From contig JAESRR010000255.1 of the NCBI GenBank assembly GCA_016764535.1, positions 17,883 through 24,199 on the forward strand: a stretch of 6,317 bases of DNA. Direction: 5' to 3'. Source of the DNA: Cohaesibacteraceae bacterium. GTDB lineage: Bacteria; Pseudomonadota; Alphaproteobacteria; Rhizobiales; Cohaesibacteraceae. Within the stretch, counting starts at the first letter, position 1. Each line of letters begins with the position of its first letter. A model generated the notes under the pieces. It was not told where the DNA came from. It did no database searches and saw nothing but the letters and a program-made list of their open reading frames with translations. A program made the translations under genes and the position numbers. Below are positions 1 through 6,235 of the stretch, in pieces.

Positions 1-509
1 TTGTTTTCTGATTTCCCGGTGGAAATTTTAGCATGGGTGCGGGCATCAACATCGGGATTAATTCTAAAAGAAACAGGCGCACGCAAGTTCATGCCAAGTG
101 CAACTTTATTCAGTTGCTCAAGCTCGGGCTCGGATTCAACATTAAAACAGAGAATTCCGGCTTCCAGTGCGTCCCGCATTTCCCTGGTTGTTTTGCCAAC
201 GCCGGAAAACAGTATCTTGTTTGCGGGTATGCCCGCAGCGAGAGCACGACGTAATTCGCCACCTGACACGATGTCGGCACCGGATCCAAGGCGCGCGAGT
301 GTCTTCAGAACTGCAAGGTTCGAATTGGCTTTCATAGCGTAACAAATCGTTACGGGAACATCCTGAAAACTGTCACGAAAAACTTTGAAATGTCGTTCAA
401 GTGTCGCTGTGGAATAACAATAAAATGGTGTTCCCACAGCTTTTGCAATCTCGGGAATCGAAACGCCTTCGGCGTGAAGCACGCCATTACGATATTCAAA
501 ATGGTGCAC
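1..509 (-). CDS. lysA: Diaminopimelate decarboxylase LysA, N-terminal part (gene runs off the left edge)
   Basis: The enzyme decarboxylates meso-diaminopimelate to L-lysine with pyridoxal phosphate, the last step of lysine synthesis in the cytoplasm. Only the first 169 codons are present; the C-terminal part of a roughly 420-residue family member lies beyond base 1. The translation opens MHHFEYRNGVLHAEGV and continues with VGTPFYCYSTATLERH, the usual start of alphaproteobacterial LysA. CYAMKANSN (about residues 56-64) holds the predicted PLP Schiff-base lysine, K60. The barrel motifs SGGELRRAL, FSGVGKT, FNVESEPELE and INPDVDARTHAKISTGK follow in the expected order. I chose the GTG at 507-509 because AGGA lies 6 bases upstream (516-519 on the minus strand), the protein start matches the family, and no ATG in frame is better placed. 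It follows the lipoprotein gene by 69 bp on the same strand, so it is probably the last known member of an argH-lptM-lysA transcription unit. No terminator is seen between them. Confidence 0.96.
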   Translation of the reverse strand, partial: MHHFEYRNGVLHAEGVSIPEIAKAVGTPFYCYSTATLERHFKVFRDSFQDVPVTICYAMKANSNLAVLKTLARLGSGADIVSGGELRRALAAGIPANKILFSGVGKTTREMRDALEAGILCFNVESEPELEQLNKVALGMNLRAPVSFRINPDVDARTHAKISTGKSEN

Positions 510-578
510 GATGGATCCTGCAGTTTGATGCCCGGAAATAAACCAGAGCCAAGAATTGTACTAATACCAGGAAATGAA
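510..578 (-). other. Gap between lptM-like gene and lysA, with an imperfect direct repeat
   Basis: This 69 bp spacer holds the AGGA ribosome-binding site of lysA (516-519). It also holds two 14-base near-copies on the plus strand, TGATGCCCGGAAAT at 526-539 and TAATACCAGGAAAT at 562-575, which differ at three positions and are offset by 36 bases. I see no stem-loop with a T tail, so transcription probably reads through from lptM to lysA. The repeat may be chance. Confidence 0.3.
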
Positions 579-770
579 CTAGAGCAGAGGATCGAGCACA
601 AACGGCCGGTCATCTTTCACTATTGATTCAGTTTCAGGTATGGCCCCTTCAGTCACCACTTTGCTTTCGGGCGCTTTTAAAGGCCCTTTCTGTCCGCATG
701 CAGATAATATTGCTGACAGGGCGATTAATATAATTGCCTGCCTGACCCGGGAAACTGTGTACTTGGTCAT
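579..770 (-). CDS. lptM: Small LptM-like (YifL family) outer-membrane lipoprotein
   Basis: This is a 63-residue lipoprotein precursor. Residues 1-24 form a type II signal peptide: a basic start (MTKYTVSRVRQ), a hydrophobic core (AIILIALSAI) and the lipobox L22-S-A-C25. After the lipidated Cys the mature protein begins CGQKGPLKAP, which fits the CGxKGPL signature of the LptM/YifL family. In E. coli, LptM binds the LptD/LptE LPS translocon and helps native disulfide formation in LptD; the same role here is inferred. The remaining 39-residue mature part is polar and acidic, with no other domain, and ends FVLDPLL. The location between argH and lysA on the same strand is typical of alphaproteobacterial genomes, where the gene is often left as a hypothetical protein. 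It starts 56 bp after argH ends; an AGGA lies 11 bases before the ATG, a rather long spacing. Its short length and composition are normal for the family. Confidence 0.85.
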   Translation of the reverse strand: MTKYTVSRVRQAIILIALSAILSACGQKGPLKAPESKVVTEGAIPETESIVKDDRPFVLDPLL

Positions 771-826
771 GGAATGTTCAATCCTGTGAATTCTGTGCGG
801 CTACTGTACCGGATTTCAATAGAAAA

Positions 827-2227
827 TCAGCTTCTTTTTACAGTTTCAGTTTCAAGTTTTTTCAACCAGATTTGTGCCTGCTTGATCACGTTGGCCGGAG
901 CTGTTCCTCCCAGAGACGTTCGGCTTCTAACCGAATCGTCGACAGTAAGGACAGAAAACACGCCTTTATTGATGTCTTTGTGCACAGCTTGCATATCAGC
1001 AAGTGAAACCTCATGGAGTTCGATTTCAAGCTCGGACGCCCTTGCAACAATTGCCCCGGTTGCATGATGCGCATCACGAAACGGTATTCCAAGGACCCTG
1101 ACAAGCCAGTCTGCAAGATCGGTTGCGGTTGAAAATCCAGAACCGGCCGCTTGCTTGAGAACTGTTACATTTGGTTCCATTTCCCGAATCATACCGGTCA
1201 TGGCGGCAACGCACAGAGAAAGATTTTGTAGCGCGTCAAATGCCTGTTCCTTGTCTTCCTGCATATCTTTTGAATAGGCGAGCGGCAGACCTTTCATAAC
1301 TATAAGCAAGGCATTCAAAGCTCCTATTATTCGACCGGACTTGGCCCGAACAAGTTCGGCAGCATCGGGATTGCGCTTTTGCGGCATAATTGAGGAGCCA
1401 GTTGTAAATTTGTCTGACAGTTTTACAAAATTAAACTGGGCTGAAGACCAGATCACGATTTCTTCGGCGAACCGTGACAAATGGATCGCGGTAATCGCGG
1501 CAGTTGACAGTGCTTCCAGTGCAAAGTCCCGATCGGCGACAGCATCAAGTGAGTTCGCCAGCGGCCGATCAAAGCCCAGTGATTTAGCAGTAGCTTCACG
1601 ATCAATTGGAAATGAAGTTCCGGCAAGGGCCGCAGCACCCAGTGGAGATTCGTTCATACGTTTACGGGCATCGGAAAATCGACTGCGGTCCCTTGCAAAC
1701 ATCTCGACGTAAGCCAGCAAATGATGGCCGAACGTAACCGGCTGTGCACTTTGCAAATGTGTGAAACCCGGCATGATGACATGCGCGTGTTCAAGTGCCT
1801 TGGTGGCCAGAACCAGTTGAAGATCACTCAATTGGGTGTTCAAATTGTCTACAATATCACGCACCCAAAGTCTGAAATCCGTTGCAACCTGGTCATTTCG
1901 GGAACGAGCGGTGTGTAACCGGCCTGCAACCGGGCCAATCAAATCTGTGAGGCGGGATTCGATGTTCATGTGGATGTCTTCAAGGGCACGAGAGAACTTA
2001 AAATCCCCTGCTTCAATTTCTCGCAATATTGTGTCTAGACCTTGATCAATTTTATCGGCATCTTCCCTCGAAATGATGTTTTGGTCGCTGAGCATATGCA
2101 CATGGGCTTTGGAGCCTCGTATATCCTGGGCATAGAGAACCTGATCGAAATCTATGGAAGCATTTATTTCTTCCATGATCGCGTCGGGTCCTTCGGTAAA
2201 GCGACCGCCCCACATCTTGTTTGCCAT
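827..2227 (-). CDS. argH: Argininosuccinate lyase
   Basis: ArgH splits argininosuccinate into L-arginine and fumarate, the last step of arginine synthesis, as a cytoplasmic homotetramer of the fumarase/aspartase superfamily. The product is 466 residues, the normal full length. It opens [10 protein letters not shown], and the three conserved superfamily regions are all present: HTARSRNDQ at about 105-113, [16 protein letters not shown] at about 154-169 (T156-H157 is the predicted acid/base region), and the signature loop [12 protein letters not shown] at 277-288, whose Ser pair and Lys are active-site residues. The DVRSRTS-like C-terminal stretch ([13 protein letters not shown]) is also typical. 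The ATG at 2225-2227 has GGAG 8 bases upstream (2236-2239, minus strand), a good Shine-Dalgarno. The gene is divergent from tlpA with 29 bp between starts, and is followed by the lipoprotein gene and lysA. No ARG-box or other regulatory site could be made out in the tiny upstream gap. Confidence 0.98.
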   Translation of the reverse strand: MANKMWGGRFTEGPDAIMEEINASIDFDQVLYAQDIRGSKAHVHMLSDQNIISREDADKIDQGLDTILREIEAGDFKFSRALEDIHMNIESRLTDLIGPVAGRLHTARSRNDQVATDFRLWVRDIVDNLNTQLSDLQLVLATKALEHAHVIMPGFTHLQSAQPVTFGHHLLAYVEMFARDRSRFSDARKRMNESPLGAAALAGTSFPIDREATAKSLGFDRPLANSLDAVADRDFALEALSTAAITAIHLSRFAEEIVIWSSAQFNFVKLSDKFTTGSSIMPQKRNPDAAELVRAKSGRIIGALNALLIVMKGLPLAYSKDMQEDKEQAFDALQNLSLCVAAMTGMIREMEPNVTVLKQAAGSGFSTATDLADWLVRVLGIPFRDAHHATGAIVARASELEIELHEVSLADMQAVHKDINKGVFSVLTVDDSVRSRTSLGGTAPANVIKQAQIWLKKLETETVKRS

Positions 2228-2256
2228 TGCTATTACTCCAGAGGTTCGAATACCTG
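2228..2256. promoter_or_regulatory. 29 bp divergent argH/tlpA start region with abutting ribosome-binding sites
   Basis: The whole space between the two divergent start codons is 29 bp. The minus-strand GGAG for argH (2236-2239) directly abuts the plus-strand AGAGG that is the only candidate site for tlpA (2240-2244, 12 bases before the ATG). There is no room for a promoter outside the coding regions, so at least one promoter of each gene must lie inside the other gene. I could not pick convincing -35/-10 hexamers on either strand. Confidence 0.5.
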
Positions 2257-2907
2257 ATGTCTAAACAAAAATTTTCTCTGCGTCGCCGTTTCATCATGTT
2301 GGGTGCACTGATAGGTGCCGGCATTGGTGTCGCGGTCGGAACAGGCGTAATTAACTTTACAGGCAATGAACAAGCAGCCTCCACATGTCAAGCTCCCAAT
2401 GCCGTCGCGCAGGCAATGAAGCCGTTTATTGAAGGACAAATTGCCGGGTTGCAGATTAACAAGCCAGCGCGGCACCTTGGGACACTTGCATTTATGGATG
2501 CAAACACAAACCCGGTCACCATGGATGACAAATCCGGCAAAATAGTATTGTTTAATCTCTGGGCAACCTGGTGTGCTCCCTGTCGGGCAGAAATGCCGGC
2601 GCTGGATCGACTTCAGGCACAACTGGGTGGAGATGATTTTGAAGTTGTAGCGGTGAATATCGATACCGGGGCAGGCAAAAAAGTGAATAGGTTTCTTACT
2701 GAAACAAACATTCAAAGCCTTGCATTATATAGAGATCCGGCACTTGCTACCTACAATAGTCTACGTAAGTTTGGCCTTGCCCCGGGATTGCCTTCCACAC
2801 TCATATTGGACAGGCAGGGTTGTCTTGCAGGAGCAATGGCGGGGCCTGCGGAATGGGATGCACCGGAAGCTCTTTCGGCAATCAGAGCAGCAATGGCAGT
2901 GAAGTAG
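2257..2907 (+). CDS. tlpA: TlpA-type membrane-anchored periplasmic thiol:disulfide oxidoreductase
   Basis: This 216-residue protein has a basic N-terminus (about 1-11), one hydrophobic segment (about 12-34), a linker, and a thioredoxin fold facing the periplasm. The active site is W105-CAPC (C106 and C109) in [10 protein letters not shown], with cis-Pro P179 in GLPST. A second pair, C44 just after the membrane segment and C189 in the motif QGC, matches the structural disulfide of Bradyrhizobium TlpA, as does the AGPAEW motif near the C-terminus. In that family TlpA reduces the copper chaperone ScoI and the CuA site of CoxB for cytochrome aa3 assembly; the same job is inferred here, not shown by neighbours. 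I chose the ATG at 2257 because it puts basic residues directly before the membrane segment. A TTG at 2221 in the same frame would overlap the argH start. The N-terminus SLRRRFIM also contains an RRxFI, Tat-like pattern, but the segment looks more like an uncleaved anchor, since no clear cleavage site follows it. Confidence 0.92.
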   Translation: MSKQKFSLRRRFIMLGALIGAGIGVAVGTGVINFTGNEQAASTCQAPNAVAQAMKPFIEGQIAGLQINKPARHLGTLAFMDANTNPVTMDDKSGKIVLFNLWATWCAPCRAEMPALDRLQAQLGGDDFEVVAVNIDTGAGKKVNRFLTETNIQSLALYRDPALATYNSLRKFGLAPGLPSTLILDRQGCLAGAMAGPAEWDAPEALSAIRAAMAVK

Positions 2908-2975
2908 CGTCAATCACCATAGTGGATCGCGAAATTCGGCGGGTATATTACGTGTGTGAGCGGATGTTTGGTGGG
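2908..2975. other. Convergent gap between tlpA and the small-protein gene
   Basis: The two stop codons face each other across 68 bp. I looked for a bidirectional terminator and found no stem longer than a few base pairs and no T tail on either strand. Termination here may be Rho-dependent, or the transcripts may overlap. Confidence 0.4.
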
Positions 2976-3179
2976 TCAGGCAGTTATATTGACATTTCCA
3001 CCCATGCCGGCCGGAGGCGTGGATAAAGCCTGAGTGCCACTTGCTGCAGCTGACTGTACAAGATTGGCAATGGCTTGTTGTTGTTGGGCCTGCTGTTTGA
3101 GCACAGACATGCCAAAGTCACTTCGTGCCTGGGCTTGTTGGCCCGATATAGCGGATGTTGCAACAGCAATGGAATTCAC
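2976..3179 (-). CDS. Small Q/A-rich protein, YjfB-like putative motility family; downstream member of a tandem pair
   Basis: This is a 67-residue protein starting MNSIAVATSAISGQQ. It has no signal peptide, membrane segment or Cys. The central stretch, about residues 13-45, is rich in Gln and Ala and probably helical (VLKQQAQQQQAIANLVQ at 26-42). It is followed by a loose Ser/Pro/Gly part and the ending GGNVNITA. It shares AQQxQAIAxxVQ (9 of 12 identical) and a GGxxxIxA ending with the neighbouring upstream gene, so the two are paralogs. The layout (short N-terminal motif, one Gln-rich helix with an LK, a G-x-N/D-I ending) resembles the YjfB-like 'putative motility protein' group; that family name is my recollection and is tentative. 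I chose the GTG at 3177-3179 because GGAG lies 6 bases upstream. A TTG further up (3195-3197) would put that site inside the gene. Function unknown. Confidence 0.75.
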   Translation of the reverse strand: MNSIAVATSAISGQQAQARSDFGMSVLKQQAQQQQAIANLVQSAAASGTQALSTPPAGMGGNVNITA

Positions 3180-3243
3180 GGCACACTCCAATCTCAAAAT
3201 ACACGTATTAACGCGAGACTAGAGTGTAACCGTTAACATGTTG
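3180..3243 (-). other. Spacer between the two small paralogous genes
   Basis: This 64 bp spacer carries the GGAG site of the downstream small gene at its left end. It also has a short inverted repeat, TTAACG at 3208-3213 with CGTTAA at 3231-3236 (17-base loop). A six-pair A/T-rich stem with that loop is too weak to call a terminator. The two small genes could be co-transcribed. Confidence 0.3.
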
Positions 3244-3438
3244 TTAGGCTTGTATGTCAAGTCTGCCACCCACGCCTTCGCCGGTTGGACTGCTTGATCC
3301 GGAAGACGATGCTGAGTCGGACGAATCCTGAACGACCTTCGCAATTGCCTGATCCTGTTGCGCAGACTGCTGTATGGCATTCTGCGCCAGTGTTGCTCTT
3401 GTTTGCACTGCTGATGCAGCGGCTCCTGATACTTCCAT
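3244..3438 (-). CDS. Small Q/S-rich protein, YjfB-like putative motility family; upstream member of a tandem pair
   Basis: This is a 64-residue protein opening MEVSGAAASAVQTRA. A probable helix spans about residues 6-38, with SAQQDQAIAKVVQ at 25-37. A low-complexity Ser/Gly stretch (about 38-52) follows, and the protein ends GVGGRLDIQA. It has no signal peptide, membrane segment or Cys, so it is probably cytoplasmic. The Gln-rich core and the GGxxxIxA ending align with the next gene downstream with a constant offset of five residues, so the pair arose by duplication. MEVS at the start and LDIxA at the end resemble the YjfB-like putative motility family (typically about 60-70 residues), but I cannot confirm this without a profile search. 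The ATG at 3436-3438 has GGAG 6 bases upstream, a strong ribosome-binding site that supports real translation. It follows the dehydrogenase gene on the same strand after a 74 bp gap. Confidence 0.77.
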   Translation of the reverse strand: MEVSGAAASAVQTRATLAQNAIQQSAQQDQAIAKVVQDSSDSASSSGSSSPTGEGVGGRLDIQA

Positions 3439-3499
3439 AGAACTCTCCAGAGATTTAGGGACTTGCCCAGTCTGGCTTCAGCTCACTAACAGGACGTAA

Positions 3500-3532
3500 A
3501 TCCGGCTTCACATTATCGTGTCGGAACCGGAT
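3500..3532 (-). terminator. Possible weak stem-loop spanning the 3' end of the dehydrogenase gene
   Basis: On the minus strand ATCCGGTT (3532-3525) can pair with the sequence ending in CCGGAT (to 3500), giving eight pairs including one G-T wobble. The stem encloses the TAA stop at 3513-3515. Only a short TTTA follows. The loop is long and the tail poor, so this is at best a weak terminator or an mRNA 3' structure. Confidence 0.25.
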
Positions 3533-4394
3533 GTTCACCACGGTAATCATAAAAACCGCGCCGGGTTTTGCGGCCAAGCCAACCTGCTTCTACATATTTA
3601 ACGAGCAATGGACATGGGCGATATTTGGTGTCCGCAAGCCCTTCATAGAGCACCTGCATGATCGAAAGGCATGTATCTAAACCAATAAAATCAGCAAGTT
3701 GCAATGGTCCCATTGGATGATTCGCACCAAGACGCATTGCGGTGTCGATAGACTCTACAGATCCAACGCCTTCGTATAGCGTGTAGATTGCTTCATTGAT
3801 CATTGGCAACAGAATTCTGTTTACCATGAAGGCAGGAAAATCCTCGGAAACAGCGGTGGTTTTGCCCAGTTTTTCGACGAACGTTCTCGAAGCTTCAAAA
3901 GTCGTATCATCGGTTGCAATGCCACGCACAAGTTCAACCAGCTTCATGACGGGCACAGGGTTCATGAAATGTATGCCGATAAACTGTTCAGGGCGATTTG
4001 TTGCTGCTGCCAAACGGGTGATGGAGATCGAGGATGTATTGGTTGCAACAATCGCGGCGTCTTTGAGTACAGGACACACGGCACTGAAGATCTTGTTTTT
4101 AATGTCTTCGTTTTCAGTTGCAGCTTCAATGAACAGATCTACATCGGACATGTCATCATTGCTTTTGGCAAGCGTAATTTTCCCAAGGGCCGTTTCTTTT
4201 TCGGCCTCGGTCAATTTGCCGGAAGAAACCCTTCGGCTCATATTGCCATTTATTGTTGCAAGCCCTGCATTCAATTTGTCCTGGGAAATGTCGCCCATCA
4301 CAACAGCAAACCCGGCAAGGGAACAGACATGGGCTATGCCATTGCCCATTTGACCTGCGCCCATGACGCCAATTTTCTGGATACGATCGGCCAT
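3513..4394 (-). CDS. hbd: 3-hydroxybutyryl-CoA dehydrogenase (short-form 3-hydroxyacyl-CoA dehydrogenase)
   Basis: This cytoplasmic enzyme of 293 residues, a normal length, interconverts 3-hydroxybutyryl-CoA and acetoacetyl-CoA with NAD(P). It serves fatty-acid or polyhydroxybutyrate breakdown or synthesis. The N-terminal Rossmann fold shows [12 protein letters not shown] at 12-23 (GxGxxG), followed by D35 at the end of the second strand, which favours NAD. The catalytic set expected in the family is present: S121 in NTSSIS, H142 in GIHFMNP, E154 in KLVELVRG and N192 in FMVNRILLP. The C-terminal dimer domain has [15 protein letters not shown] (226-240) and ends with the usual [12 protein letters not shown] chose the ATG at 4392-4394, with GGTGAG just upstream; a GTG at 4404-4406 would put that site inside the gene. 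It lies downstream of etfBA but is separated from it by a strong stem-loop, so it probably has its own promoter in 4395-4502. Such genes are often annotated hbd, hbdA, paaH or fadB; the exact pathway is not decided by the sequence. Confidence 0.95.
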   Translation of the reverse strand: MADRIQKIGVMGAGQMGNGIAHVCSLAGFAVVMGDISQDKLNAGLATINGNMSRRVSSGKLTEAEKETALGKITLAKSNDDMSDVDLFIEAATENEDIKNKIFSAVCPVLKDAAIVATNTSSISITRLAAATNRPEQFIGIHFMNPVPVMKLVELVRGIATDDTTFEASRTFVEKLGKTTAVSEDFPAFMVNRILLPMINEAIYTLYEGVGSVESIDTAMRLGANHPMGPLQLADFIGLDTCLSIMQVLYEGLADTKYRPCPLLVKYVEAGWLGRKTRRGFYDYRGEHPVPTR

Positions 4395-4502
4395 TTGTCT
4401 CACCAACTTCTAAATTCACCTGAAATAGGCAGGTTTTATTTTCCTAAAAACATACTTGCCCATGACAACACGAAAACCGGTATGTCGACAAGGACGAAAG
4501 AA
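4395..4502 (-). promoter_or_regulatory. Upstream region of the dehydrogenase gene
   Basis: This 108 bp gap must carry the promoter if the stem-loop at 4503-4534 stops etfBA transcription. On the minus strand there is a TTGTCA (-35-like, 5 of 6) followed 16 bases later by a poor -10-like TAGGAA, and an A/T-rich stretch follows it. This is suggestive only. The gap also holds the ribosome-binding site next to the ATG. No operator repeat is evident. Confidence 0.25.
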
Positions 4503-4534
4503 TGGAAAAGAGGGCTAATTTCCCCTCTTTTCCA
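4503..4534 (-). terminator. Stem-loop terminator after etfA
   Basis: There is a perfect 12 bp inverted repeat: TGGAAAAGAGGG at 4503-4514 and CCCTCTTTTCCA at 4523-4534, with an 8-base loop. It begins 6 bases after the etfA stop. On the minus strand it is followed by a modest T-rich run (TTCTTTC). The position and the stem fit an intrinsic terminator for etfBA; the interrupted T tail makes some read-through into the dehydrogenase gene possible. Confidence 0.8.
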
Positions 4535-4540
4535 ATCAAA

Positions 4541-5473
4541 TCAGGAAAGTTCTTTTTCAAGTTCCGGCAATACATCGAACAAATCAGCAACCAGGCCATA
4601 ATCAGCTACCTGGAAAATTGGAGCATCTTCATCTTTGTTGATCGCGACGATGGTCCGGGAATCTTTCATTCCGGCCAGATGCTGAATAGCCCCCGAGATC
4701 CCGCAGGCAATATATAGATCCGGAGCAACTACTTTACCCGTCTGGCCTACCTGCCAGTCATTTGGTGCATAACCAGCGTCGACAGCGGCACGGGAAGCAC
4801 CTACTGCCGCTCCCAGCTTGTCAGCAACTGGAAGAATGAATTCTTCAAATTTTTCTTTTGAGCCCAGGGCCCTTCCGCCCGATATAATTATTTTTGCCGA
4901 TGTGAGTTCGGGACGGTCTGATTTTGATAATTCCTGACCGACAAAAGTGGAAAGCCGAGGATCCTGTGCTGCGTCAATATTCTCTACCGGTGCCGTGCCG
5001 GTTGATTCCGCAGCGCCGAAGGTGGCAGTTCTGATGGTCAAAAGTTTTTTCGGATCGGTTGATTGTACCGTCTGGATGGCATTACCGGCATAAATTGGCC
5101 GCTCAAACGTATCGGCAGATATGATTTTCGTTACGTCGGAAATTTGCATTACGTCCAGTAACGCTGCCACCCGTGGCATGAAATTTTTGCCTCCGGTTGT
5201 TGCAGGAGAAACAATAGCGTCGTAGTCAACGGCAAGTTGAGTAACCAAAGCTGCAAGAGGCTCTGCCAACTGGTGCTCAAGTGTACTGTCCTGGGCAAGC
5301 AATACCTTGCTCACCCCTGCCAGTTTTGCTGCTTCATTTGCTGCTGCCTGTGCGTCTTTGCCTGCCACGAGTATGTGGATTTCGCCACCAAGGGCCATCG
5401 CCGCCGTCACAGCCTTGGATGTTGCATCTCCAAGTGCCTGATTGGAATGATCTGCAATAAGCAATGTTGTCAT
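4541..5473 (-). CDS. etfA: Electron transfer flavoprotein alpha subunit
   Basis: EtfA is the FAD-carrying subunit of the soluble ETF heterodimer, which takes electrons from acyl-CoA and related dehydrogenases and passes them to ETF-ubiquinone oxidoreductase. It has 310 residues, the usual length for the alphaproteobacterial/mitochondrial type. The N-terminal domain (1-190) opens MTTLLIADHSNQ. The C-terminal FAD domain shows SGGRALGSKEKFE from 198, GASRAAVDAGYAPNDWQVGQ from 225, and the family signature at 253-279, from LYIACGISGAIQHLAG to VAIN. It is followed by KDEDAPIFQVADYGLVADLF at 280-299. The ATG at 5471-5473 is preceded by AGAGGA with about 6 bases of spacing; this site overlaps the etfB stop, and the 12 bp gap suggests translational coupling with etfB. 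No electron-bifurcation features are evident. The family type points to conventional ETF. Confidence 0.98.
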   Translation of the reverse strand: MTTLLIADHSNQALGDATSKAVTAAMALGGEIHILVAGKDAQAAANEAAKLAGVSKVLLAQDSTLEHQLAEPLAALVTQLAVDYDAIVSPATTGGKNFMPRVAALLDVMQISDVTKIISADTFERPIYAGNAIQTVQSTDPKKLLTIRTATFGAAESTGTAPVENIDAAQDPRLSTFVGQELSKSDRPELTSAKIIISGGRALGSKEKFEEFILPVADKLGAAVGASRAAVDAGYAPNDWQVGQTGKVVAPDLYIACGISGAIQHLAGMKDSRTIVAINKDEDAPIFQVADYGLVADLFDVLPELEKELS

Positions 5474-5485
5474 GATTATTCCTCT

Positions 5486-6235
5486 CTATAAAACGCCGGC
5501 TTCATCGCGCAATTTGCTGACGAGCTCTTTAACGGAATTAACTATTACGCCTGCCTTGCGAACCGGTGGTTCAACAGTGCCGAGCACTGTCAATCTTGGC
5601 GTGAGATCAACACCAAAATCTTCAGCCAATTTGACATCAATCGGTTTTCTCTTTGCTTTCATAATGTTGGGCAAAGACGCGTAGCGAGGCTCATTGAGCC
5701 GTAAATCTGTAGTGACAATAGCCGGTAATTTGATTTGAACTGTTTCAAGCCCACCATCAACTTCGCGGGTAACATCAAGCGTACCTTCGCCGACATCGAT
5801 ATTGGACGCAAATGTACCCTGTGACCAGCCAAGCATAGCTGAAAGCATCTGTCCGGTTTGGTTACAATCGTCATCGATTGCCTGCTTACCCAGAATAACC
5901 AGTTCCGGTTTTTCTTCTTCAACAACAGCTTTTAGAATTTTCGCAACAGCCAGGGGCTCAATCGTTTGATCTGTCTTGATCAAAATTCCCCGGTCGGCTC
6001 CCATGGCGAGACCGGTGCGTAGGGTTTCCTGCGCCTGCTGAGGTCCGATGGAAACAACTACGATTTCGGTTGCCTTACCAGATTCTTTAAGACGTATGGC
6101 CTCTTCGATGGAAATTTCATCGAAGGGGTTCATCGACATTTTAACATTGGCGAGTTCAACTCCGGAACCGTCCGATTTGACTCTGACTTTAACATTAAAG
6201 TCGATAACCCGTTTTACCGGGACCAGAATTTTCAT
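5486..6235 (-). CDS. etfB: Electron transfer flavoprotein beta subunit
   Basis: EtfB pairs with EtfA, binds AMP, and carries the recognition loop that docks client dehydrogenases. It has 249 residues, normal for the family. It starts [12 protein letters not shown] and shows [16 protein letters not shown] at 36-51, nucleotide-binding residues in [20 protein letters not shown] (115-134), and the beta-subunit signature at 155-175 (V155, R157, D160, E164, P171). The recognition loop is [20 protein letters not shown] at 179-198, very close to the mitochondrial form. It holds K193 but has R196 where human ETFB has its second methylated lysine (K203). I chose the ATG at 6233-6235 because GGAGG sits 9 bases upstream (6245-6249) and the start matches the family. 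A longer reading from 6289 would put that site inside the gene. It is the first gene of the etfBA pair. Confidence 0.98.
   Translation of the reverse strand: MKILVPVKRVIDFNVKVRVKSDGSGVELANVKMSMNPFDEISIEEAIRLKESGKATEIVVVSIGPQQAQETLRTGLAMGADRGILIKTDQTIEPLAVAKILKAVVEEEKPELVILGKQAIDDDCNQTGQMLSAMLGWSQGTFASNIDVGEGTLDVTREVDGGLETVQIKLPAIVTTDLRLNEPRYASLPNIMKAKRKPIDVKLAEDFGVDLTPRLTVLGTVEPPVRKAGVIVNSVKELVSKLRDEAGVL

Noticed and set aside
1..342. Plus-strand open reading from the left edge
   Set aside because: It is antisense to lysA, whose motifs are unmistakable on the minus strand.
774..2045. Several open plus-strand readings inside argH (such as 1341-1712)
   Set aside because: They are antisense to a complete, well-conserved argH, show no recognisable protein motifs and lack convincing ribosome-binding sites.
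2221..2256. Upstream TTG start for tlpA, adding 12 residues
   Set aside because: It would overlap the argH start codon, lacks a ribosome-binding site of its own, and adds residues ([12 protein letters not shown]) before the basic start expected for a membrane anchor.
2976..3438. Possibility that the two small genes are CRISPR-like or simple-repeat DNA
   Set aside because: The similarity is at protein level with different codons and linkers, and there are no regular repeat-spacer units.
4395..4406. GTG start for the dehydrogenase, adding four residues
   Set aside because: The Shine-Dalgarno-like GGTGAG overlaps this GTG, and the family start [14 protein letters not shown] fits the ATG at 4394.
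3796..4601. Long open plus-strand readings of 185 and 210 codons opposite the dehydrogenase gene
   Set aside because: They mirror the codon structure of the dehydrogenase on the minus strand, resemble no family I know, and one runs through the etfA terminator.
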